From NCBI GenBank assembly GCA_017893485.1, contig CM030363.1, forward strand, positions 110,727,073-110,791,072: DNA of 64,000 bases, in the 5' to 3' direction. Position 1 is the first letter of the stretch. Every line of letters starts with the position of its first letter. Positions 56,380 through 64,000 of this stretch are shown here, one piece after another. Position numbers and translations under genes: made by a program. The notes under the pieces are model-generated. The model ran no database searches. It was not told the origin of the DNA and saw only the letters and a program-made list of their open reading frames with translations. This DNA comes from Hemerocallis citrina (taxonomy: Eukaryota; Streptophyta; Magnoliopsida; Asparagales; Asphodelaceae).

Positions 56380-56811
56380 AGTCACATAATGTAAACAACT
56401 GCATTAAGGACTAAGTGCACATCACAACACGACATCAATAGGATAGTCCCTTGTAGCTTTACTTGTGATCAAGTTTGTGGTTGTTAAGTATGGAAAATCG
56501 TTATACTGTTTCCGGCATAGAGTGGATGGCCATGTATAATATTTCGTCAGTTGAATGAACTGACGCGCCCACAGTTTTACATACAGGGTAAAGAGCTTGA
56601 CAAATTGAAGTACACATGCTGCTCCAAGATTGATTTAAATGTGTACATTTTCGTGTAATTATTGTAAATTGCTTCAGCTGTAATAATGTAAATGTATAAT
56701 GTAACTCTGATGTAAGAAATGTTTAAATTTTTCTTGTAAAATTGTACAAAAGAAGTGTAAAGATCCTGTGGAACTTCGAATTAAGACTGTTTTGGAATTC
56801 GGGGTGTTACA

Positions 56812-57053
56812 CCCGTCGCCGCTCAAATCTCCATCGCGAGACCAACCGCCACCTCGTCGACATCCTCTCATCGCCACCATCGTGCAACCGACCACTGAAC
56901 CCCGCTGCTCCTCCTGCCCGCGACTTCCTTCTTCCTCCAAGCGCCAACCAGCCAAGCACTCCATCTTTCTTATCCCTCCTCGCCGTCCATCACCACCGAC
57001 AGCACCGATCTCCTCCCTCTGCCGCCCGAGCCACCGAGCATCACCCGCAACCT
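56812..57053 (+). mobile_element. E1 3' LTR, second piece
   Basis: CCCGTCGCC... to CACCCGCAACCTC is homologous to E1 5' LTR 23766 to about 23999 (CATCCTCTCATCGCCACCAT, GCCAAGCACTCCATC). So E5 had inserted in the E1 3' LTR. The 23230-23765 equivalent is missing. Homology stops at 57053. Confidence 0.75.
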
Positions 57054-58461
57054 CCCTGTGGACTGTTGGCAGACCCACTACTCCAATTTTTCCCATAGAA
57101 GAGGGTCAACCCTATCTACCAAGGGTCCCTCTCTCTGCCTATAAATACTAATCCACCTCCAAAGTTACAAGGTAATGAATCTTTGGCCTCTAAAACCCTA
57201 ATCTTCTTCTCTAGTAATTAACTTGATCATCAGAGGGTCTGTCACTGAGAAAACTCCTAACGTTTCAAGGCTTTTTGCAGGTATCCAATAGCCAACGGTC
57301 AGTGCAACCACAACCAGATCCACATATTCCTAATACGTGTTAGCCTCTCATCAGGATCAGATCTACTGCTGAGATATGTTTTTCCCTCTTCTCAAAAGAA
57401 CTCATTACTGTTGCTCCCATACCCGAAAACAACAGCATCAAGTATGAAAATAAAGTGAAAAGTGAGGGTGGAAAGTGCACAACAAAAACGAGGAGGTGGG
57501 TGAATAAGGATTTCATTCTGTTGCAAAGCAAGCTTTTAGGAAATGGAAGTTGTTGGTATATGCAGCTCTATGTCTCTGTCCTTTCTTTTTCTCATGGTCG
57601 GTGGGGTGGGGCCACTTTAATTGAAGTGTGGCCCTTTAGATTATACTATAAATTGCATTGGACTATGAGGTCAATGCAAATAACATGCTCCATTTCTTTT
57701 TAATGCATAAAACACTCATAAACTATCTGTAGGGGATATGACATGAGCTTTTGTTAGTTGATCTGGTCAAACACATCTGCAAAATTTGAATTAAAAAATC
57801 CTTAGTTTTAATTAAATAACCTTTCAAACTAATTCCTCATCATTTGTGTTTATCTCTTTGCCCCTTCATCGAAAAAAAAACAAAACTGAACAAAACAAAA
57901 ATTCAGATTAGACTCTATATTTGAGCCCACAAATTTGAGGATGGTATTATCAGAAATTTTAATGAGAATTTGGTGGAAAGTCCTTCAAAATTGTTTGCAA
58001 TTTTTTAGGAATACATTAATGAAGAGTTTGATCGAGAGTAAGGAGTGCAAGATTCTATCTTTTTGGAGGAGATGGTAAGGACGAAGATGAGAAATCTTTT
58101 ACTGGTGAAGAATATTAACAGGTGAGGATGAGGATGAGAATGCAAATCAGGGTCGTATGATCTCAGCATAGATCCTAAAGCTTCTACAAGAAGATTAACC
58201 ATAACGGGCCTCTTTAATAGGTCTGGGCCTTCTCTATGCTCAACTACAAGACATAGGCCGCTTTTAACCCCATTAAAAGTGATAGATTAGGCCGATTATG
58301 AGATATACCCAGTCCATGAGGGCTGTAAGTCAAATCTCTTATCCCAGACAAGATAGTCTTATCTCTTAAGGGAAGAATCAACAGGAGATAAAGAATTCAT
58401 ATCAATCTCCTCTACTGTTTCTTAGGCCTATAAATACCCTCCCCCTCCTCAGTCAGTAGGT
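57054..58461. mobile_element. LTR-like fragments of an unassigned Ty3/gypsy element
   Basis: Two segments with CCTATAAATAC promoter-like motifs (57141 and 58430) and the phrase CATCAGAGGGTCTGTCACTG (57229), which resembles the R/U5 part of Tat-like LTRs. Between them is non-coding DNA. No protein is recognised; ORFs at 57340-57703 and 58005-58202 have no motif. Borders are uncertain. Confidence 0.4.
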
Positions 58462-59346
58462 TGTAATATCCTGGACGGATATTATATTTGTATAAATTAT
58501 TGTTTTTGAAATTAAAATATTTTAATTGGAAATTGCTTGGTTTTTCAAATAAAAAGTTATCCGGATATATATACTAGTAAGTATATATATGTATTATATC
58601 AGTTTTGTGCACTTGTGCAAAATCTTGAAAAATGCATTTTTGAGAAAATGTCTGGAAAATACCGGGCAGATATTAAAAATTATTATTTTATTTCTATTTC
58701 CAAGAATTGAAATATTTTGGTGGACATCACCCGATTTTGTTAATAAACATTATATATGTATATATAATAGTCGGTATACGACTGTTTTGTATCAAATTAA
58801 TACTAGAATCTTCCGAGCCAGTAATAAAATTATTTTATTTTATTTCTCGGAATTAAATTATTTTTGTACTTATTTGTTTGTTTTCATGAACGAAAATTAT
58901 CTGTATAATCAGATATATGCACGTATTTGAATCGTGTCGATTCTGTGCGTTTGTACAAATCATGTAGTATGTGATTTGGGAAAATTATACTTTATTTTTT
59001 ATCCATCATGATGAGATGGAGGGTAGGGGTTAGATTAGGGGGGTGATTGCAATAATTATTTGCAAATAAATCCCCAATTGATTAACCATGAGAACCATTG
59101 ACATGTGGCTTCATTCCCACCCACACAAATTCACCCCTTGCATTATAAAACACCCCCAAACCCCTCCCCCATTACCCTTGGCCGGCCTCCCTCCATTAGG
59201 GCAAGAAACCCATCCATTTTTGAAGTGTTTCCAACTCATGTCATCTTATTCTACACTTCTTCCTTCTACAAATTTCTACTTCTTGTTTTACTTGTTTTAA
59301 TTTAGTAAAAAGATTGAAGAAAGAGAAAGAAAGAGAGGATCATATC
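58462..59346 (+). mobile_element. E6: LTR 5' part (plus), cut by E3
   Basis: Begins TGTAATATCCTGG after AGTAGGT. It has an AT-rich U3, a TATA-like CATTATAAAACACC at about 59142 and a purine-rich leader, the usual order in this LTR group. Truncated at 59346, where E3's LTR begins. Confidence 0.6.
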
Positions 59347-59790
59347 TGTAACACCCCGAATTCCAAAATACACTGAATTCTAGATTCCATAGGATCTTTA
59401 CACTTCTTTCGTACAATTTTACAAGGAATTTAAAACTTTTCACTTTACATCAGAGTTACATAGAATCTTTACACTTTACATTTTACAGCGGAAGCAAATT
59501 TACAACATTTATATAAAAGTACATCAACATTTGAATAATCTCTAAGCATCATTTCACCTTTAATCTTTATCATGTCATTTATCCTGCATACAAAACTGTG
59601 GGTACGTCAGTTTATTCAACCGATGAACATTTTACACGACCATCCTCTCTATGCCGGAAACAGTATAACTGATTTTCCATATTTAACAAACACAAACTTG
59701 TCACATATCAAACTAAAGGGAATACCCTATTGATGTCGTGTTGTGATTGTGCACTTAGTCCTTAATACTGTTATTTATATTACATGACAC

Positions 59791-59843
59791 TAATGCGCAC
59801 TTGTTCAGATTCTATGCATCCCATACTACATAGGTCCGAGGGC
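59791..59843 (-). other. conserved LTR hairpin block, E3
   Basis: Minus strand CTCGGACCTATGTAGTATGG, ATGCATAGAATCTGAAC, AAGTGCGCATTAG. The outer arm pairs with one wobble. Confidence 0.7.
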
Positions 59844-60893
59844 AAGCCTCTTAATCGTTCTTCATCTTGTAGGGTTCAATCCCTCGTCATGACTTAATCT
59901 ACTACTATAATTACGGTAAGTATCCTAGATATTCTATGAGTACGAGCTCATGTACAGAAACACTTGAGGGGAATCCCACGTCAAGTCACGATGCATCGTG
60001 AAGACTATCTATGGACAATTCAACCTCCTTCATGGCACACGATCCTCTTGCAGTCACCAAACACCCCACAAGCGTTGCCAAGATCCCGATAATTCCAGAG
60101 TAGTGCCCACGTCATGTCACAATGCATCGTGAAGACAAACTGTGAATCACACCCACATCGTAGACTCAAGGCCCTCATACTTGTGTTTTTCTCTCACTTT
60201 CATCACCTCTTCACTATGTACTAATCTTTAATTTTAATGAAGTCATGAACAAAATCAATCTCTTAGAGTTAGCCCTCTCACTACTGCCGGTCTTATTTCT
60301 TTCATTTCACATTGACCCAAACTTGGTCTTTTCAAATTCAATAATCATATCTCATCACTTCTCACTTGCCGGTGTGTTTTGGCTACACCCTAATTTTCAA
60401 TTTCAATTCACAAATTCAAAATCTGAGTTGTCAAACTCAAGAACATTTTTCTTTTTCAATCACATGGTTTTCCAATCTCTTCATGAGTCAACAATCATAC
60501 ATGGAGTTCAATTATCCATCATGCATTTCATAGCTAACATGCATTTCCACATTAAAATCATATCACAAAATATCTAGTCAAAATGAATATTCACAAACTC
60601 ACTATTGTCACACTATTCTTTAATAAGAATAACTCATACAACTTCACGTTTATACTCTCTTTCTATAGAATTTTCCTTTTCTAACACTTATCTCAATTCC
60701 TTCATAAAACACATTTTTTTTTACGAATCATACGAGTGTAAACTATAATTTCAATTTCACTTTTACTTAAAAAAATGCTTTATTTCATTTTAGTAGCTCC
60801 CAATAATTTTCATAGGTTGTACTCATTTATACTAGGCCACAAGTCATAGGAATTGTCTCACAAAATTAGACAGATTCACTGAAGTTTCGGGAA

Positions 60894-61050
60894 AGTCGAC
60901 TGTCGAAATGGTCAGTCGGCTGTTCCGCAATAATGCAACATTCGAAGGGAAGTCGACTGTTAAATGTATCAGTCGGCTGTCCTGCGATATTTTTTTTAAA
61001 CTCGAAATCAAAGATCAGGCCAATCGACTGTTGCAGGTGGCAGTCGACTG
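60894..61050. repeat. CAGTCGACTG / CAGTCGGCTG cluster, E3 LTR
   Basis: CAGTCGACTG at 61041; AAGTCGACTG at 60894 (partial) and 60950; CAGTCGGCTG at 60913 and 60970; CAATCGACTG at 61021. Confidence 0.85.
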
Positions 61051-62228
61051 TACTGCGGGTTTTTTCAATAAATATAATCTGTGTGCTACTCTTTTCATAG
61101 TTCATTTGACATTTATCGAATACAATTCAGTATTAATACTTCCTACATCAATTTCCTATTTATCCTCCTTTTATAACTCAAAACATGTCTTAATTTATTC
61201 ATTCTAACTCATATCACGAAAGTCCATCTAAGCACATAAAGCAACAATTTCTCCTACTAGCATTTTGTACTTATTTTTTTATGTTCACAACAATTCTAAT
61301 TCCTACATTCCATAGCTACAAAACAATTTACATACAACTCAAGATTCATAACAAGATAACATACAGTCTATCAAGCATCGATTTAATCAATCAACAAGTC
61401 ATTTTTCCAATTAAGTGCACTCTTATTAGTTTCTTTCATGCATTATCATCTCAATCAACCCTAACATGGTATCTAGTTAGAAATATAGAAAAACAACCCA
61501 CCTTATTTGGAGAGAAAATATTTTGCAACACCTTTTAAGCAAAAGAGTCATTCTCGAACTTGCCAAAAGAGCATTCCTCCTCCTCCTTGATGTGCAAAAC
61601 CGAGCCTTCAAATGTGCAACCCGAGCTCCAATAGATGATGCCGGCCTTCCTTGTTGCAAGCACACACCAACACTCTCAATCTCTCAATCTTTTATTCTCA
61701 CTACTAATAAATTTCTACTAACAATTGTATTCTCTACTATAGGTATTTGGAGAAATGAAGGGTGCAAGAATAACTAGGCTAGGGGGAGGGGGGTATTTAT
61801 ACTAAATTTTGGAGCAAATGACGGACTAGGATCAATCTAGGGGTTAAAGATAAAAGGCTAGGATTTAAGGGGAAGTTGTAGTAACCAACCATGATCCAAA
61901 CAACTACCATCCACAACTCCACTTCTCTTTTTCCTTTTCCCTCCCATTCAAAACCGGCCACACAAGTCCCCCATGCACGTGTACGTGCAAGGCACGTGCA
62001 TTTACTAGTTCCCCATATAAAAAGTTGTACATTTTATTTTTTTTACAAAAAATGATCTATATAAAAATAGTCCACATTACAAGTTGTAATTAAAGGGGAA
62101 AATAAATTCATGGGCCTTTATTTAATGGGCCAAATTTAGTTTACAAAATAAATTAGATTTGGGCTAAAAAAAGACTTATGTTTATTTGAAGAAAATGGGC
62201 CTTAATAAAAACAATTAGAGAACACATA

Positions 62229-62231
<3 letters not shown>

Positions 62232-62295
<64 letters not shown>
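62232..62295. repeat. (TA)n microsatellite
   Basis: About 32 TA units in the E3 LTR, near its U3 start. Confidence 0.95.
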
Positions 62296-62299
<4 letters not shown>

Positions 62300-62405
62300 T
62301 CATTGTCTAATGAAAATAATTATAAGATTTTATACTACAAAAATTGCACGTGCACAATACGTGCAAAAATAATAATTTTCATAAATGAAAATCAGGGTAT
62401 TACAA

Positions 62406-62417
62406 CACTCCCTCCTT
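62406..62417 (-). other. PPT of E3
   Basis: Minus strand AAGGAGGGAGTG before TGTAATAC; the upstream context matches E7. Confidence 0.85.
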
Positions 62418-62499
62418 AGAATAGTTCCGTCCCCGGAACTACAGTCAAGAGCGAGAAACAAAACACTCACAACAAGCACAAGAAAATACAAAATACAAA

Positions 62500-64000
62500 T
62501 CAAGCAAAAAGCTCAGGATAATCCCTTAACATCCTCTCCTCAGAATCCTAAGTAGCCTCTTCAACTAGATGGTTTCTCCAGACTACCTTGACCATCGGTA
62601 TTGTCTTATTCCTCAAGACTTTCTCTCGACGATCAATAATCTCGACAGGAGACTCGATGTAATTGAGATCCAATTGCAAACCTTCAGGCACTTCAGGCAA
62701 ATGATGACTCGGATCTGGAATCTAACCTCTTAGCATAGACACATGAAAGACATTGTGCACCTGAGATAACTCTTTCGGTAACTCAAGTCGGTAAGCAGTT
62801 TTTCCGATCCTTTTCAATATCTTGTACGGGCCTATAAACCTCAGGGCTAATTTTCTTCCTTTGTCAAATCGAATTACACCTTTACTGGGTGATACTTTCA
62901 GAAAGATGAAGTCACCTTCCTCAAACTCAAGGTCCCTTCTCCGGTTGTCTGCATAGCTCTTCTGCCTGCTCTGAGCCTCTACCAACCTCTTCTTGATCAG
63001 ATCAATCTTTTCAGAGGTTTGCTACACAAGCTCAGGCCCAAACAATTGACGCTCCCCAACTTCAAACCAACAGATAGGTGTTCTGCACTTCCTACCATAC
63101 AAAGCTTCGTACGGTGCCATTCCAATGCTAGTCTGAAAACTGTTGTTGTAGGCAAACTCTACCAAAGGTAAATGCCTTTCCCAACTGCCTCCAAAGTCTA
63201 GTACACAACACCGAAGCATATCCTCAAGAATCCGGTTGACTCTCTCGGTCTGCCCATCGTTTTGCGGATGAAAAGCAGTGCTGAAATCCGTCTTGGTACC
63301 CAAAGCTGTCTGAAGACTCCTCCAAAAATGCGAAGTAAACCGCGTATCTTGGTCAGACACAATATTTGACGGAACACCATGGAGCCTGACCATCTCGCCA
63401 ACATATAACTCAGCTAACTTGTCCATCGAAGCAGTGAGTTTCATCGCCAAAAAGTGAGCGGACTTGGTTAGTCGATCGACTATAACCCAAATCACATCAT
63501 TGCCTTTAGGACTCTTGGGCAATCCCGTAATGAAATCCATACTGATGTTATCCCACTTCCATTCCGGAATAGGTAACGGCTGTAATAGACCTCTGGGTCT
63601 CTGATTCTCGGCTTTGACTTGCTGACAAACCTCACACTTTGCTACAAATTCAGTCACATCCCGCTTCAAATCTGACCACCAGAAATGCGGTTTGATGTCT
63701 CTGTACATCTTAGTACTCCCAGGATGTACCGACAAAAGAGTAGCATGTGCCTCCTGAAGAATACTCTCTTTCAGGTCCGCCTGATTTGGAACACACAGTC
63801 TATCTCCGAACCACAACACTCCATCCCTGATTTGAAATCCGGGCAACCTGCCAGTACTAACCTATTCCTTCATCTCCAAGATATCAACATCAAACTCTTG
63901 ACTTGCAATAATCCTTCCATTCAATGTAGGCTGAAGTCTCAACTGAGCTAAAGATGCTCCCAATCCTTGCAAGACAACTTCAATACCTGCTCGATCCAAT
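62500..64000 (-). pseudogene. E3 pol: integrase and C-terminus, four internal TAG stops
   Basis: One continuous minus-strand frame from the window edge to a TGA at 62500. It holds the end of RNase H or its linker, an integrase H2C2 zinc domain (HATLLSVHPG .. CEVCQQVK), core residues in MDFITGLP, IVSDQDTRF and HPQNDGQTERVN, then ALYGRKCRTPICW, FLKVSPSKGVIRF, KLALRFIGPYKI, VHNVFHVSMLR and a chromodomain-like V.W.......EEAT..SEERM end. The protein would insert the element's cDNA and, in chromoviruses, target heterochromatin. In-frame TAG codons at 63862, 63022, 62722 and 62548 break it. No frameshift is seen. RT and gag lie outside the window. Confidence 0.9.

Larger units (their letters stand above)
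54603..56811 (+). mobile_element. E5: LTR without its left end (plus)
   Basis: Ends ..GGAATTCGGGGTGTTACA at 56811 like other LTRs of this group. It contains two tRNA-like B-box tracts (55176, 55349), repeats at about 56000-56230, and the hairpin block at 56329. Its left end is missing at the 54567-54602 rearrangement. No coding is seen; the ORF at 55167-55487 spans the tRNA-like tracts. Confidence 0.7.
59347..62404 (-). mobile_element. E3 3' LTR (minus)
   Basis: Left border TGTAACACCCCGAATTCC, right border (minus) TGTAATACCCTGATTTTC; 3.06 kb. Contains the hairpin block (59791), the palindrome cluster (60894-61050) and a (TA)n tract (62232). Small ORFs inside are AT-rich chance frames. Confidence 0.85.
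59347..64000 (-). mobile_element. E3: Ty3/gypsy chromovirus-like element (minus), runs off window
   Basis: Minus-strand element with 3' LTR at 59347-62404, PPT at 62406 and pol from 62500 to the window end. Integrase and chromovirus-like C-terminal sequence are present. Five bases on its left are ATATC; the other flank is outside the window. Confidence 0.88.

Overview
The window looks like plant nuclear DNA (flowering plant, probably a eudicot) made almost entirely of nested transposable elements. Evidence for a plant: CACTA elements with TNP2-type transposase, Ty3/gypsy LTR elements with initiator-Met primer sites, and captured fragments of plant gene families (a SPA/COP1-like WD40 gene, a GDSL esterase, a SEB4/ARP1-like RRM gene, triosephosphate isomerase, a pfkB sugar kinase). 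I see no intact host gene, rRNA, tRNA gene or CRISPR array. I cannot name the species.

Layout. 1-2549: 3' end and LTR of a Tat/Athila-like Ty3/gypsy element. 2550-18298: the right part of CACTA element A, whose tnpA-like gene (Transposase_24 type) has an intron split by a second complete CACTA element, D (6175-17405, 12-bp TIR, TSD TAA), which carries a broken TNP2 transposase and two arrays of a 244-bp repeat. 18299-23168: a minus-strand non-coding LTR element (E4) with an extremely C-poor (+ strand) interior. 23169-57053: a plus-strand LTR element (E1). Its 5' LTR was split by a solo LTR (S1, 24315-46351, perfect TSD CTCCT). S1 was itself split by CACTA B (24728-28096, TSD ATA), by a gag-only LTR element E7 (29942-38652) and by CACTA C (38939-45571, TSD GGA). 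50201-54567: minus-strand Tekay-like chromovirus fragment E2. 54603-56811: LTR E5. 57054-59346: LTR fragments. 59347-64000: minus-strand chromovirus-like E3, running off the window.

How the parts relate. A, B and C are one CACTA family: same TIRs, same 3' terminal region and the same subterminal motif (ACCGTGGGTATAG). A still encodes a tnpA-like protein. In B and C the coding interior is replaced by host gene pieces: pfkB kinase in B, and RRM + GDSL + SPA WD40 + TPI in C, with introns kept and all in element orientation. E7 shares its polypurine-tract context with E3 and was probably moved by E3-like proteins; E1 and E2 are one LTR family. The pol and gag frames of E2, E3 and E7 are continuous apart from stop codons, most of them TAG, one transition away from common codons. 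This is the pattern expected from deamination of methylated cytosine.

Two cross-element patterns stand out. One is a cluster of the palindrome CAGTCGACTG in LTRs of different lineages. The other is a conserved hairpin block in six LTR copies.
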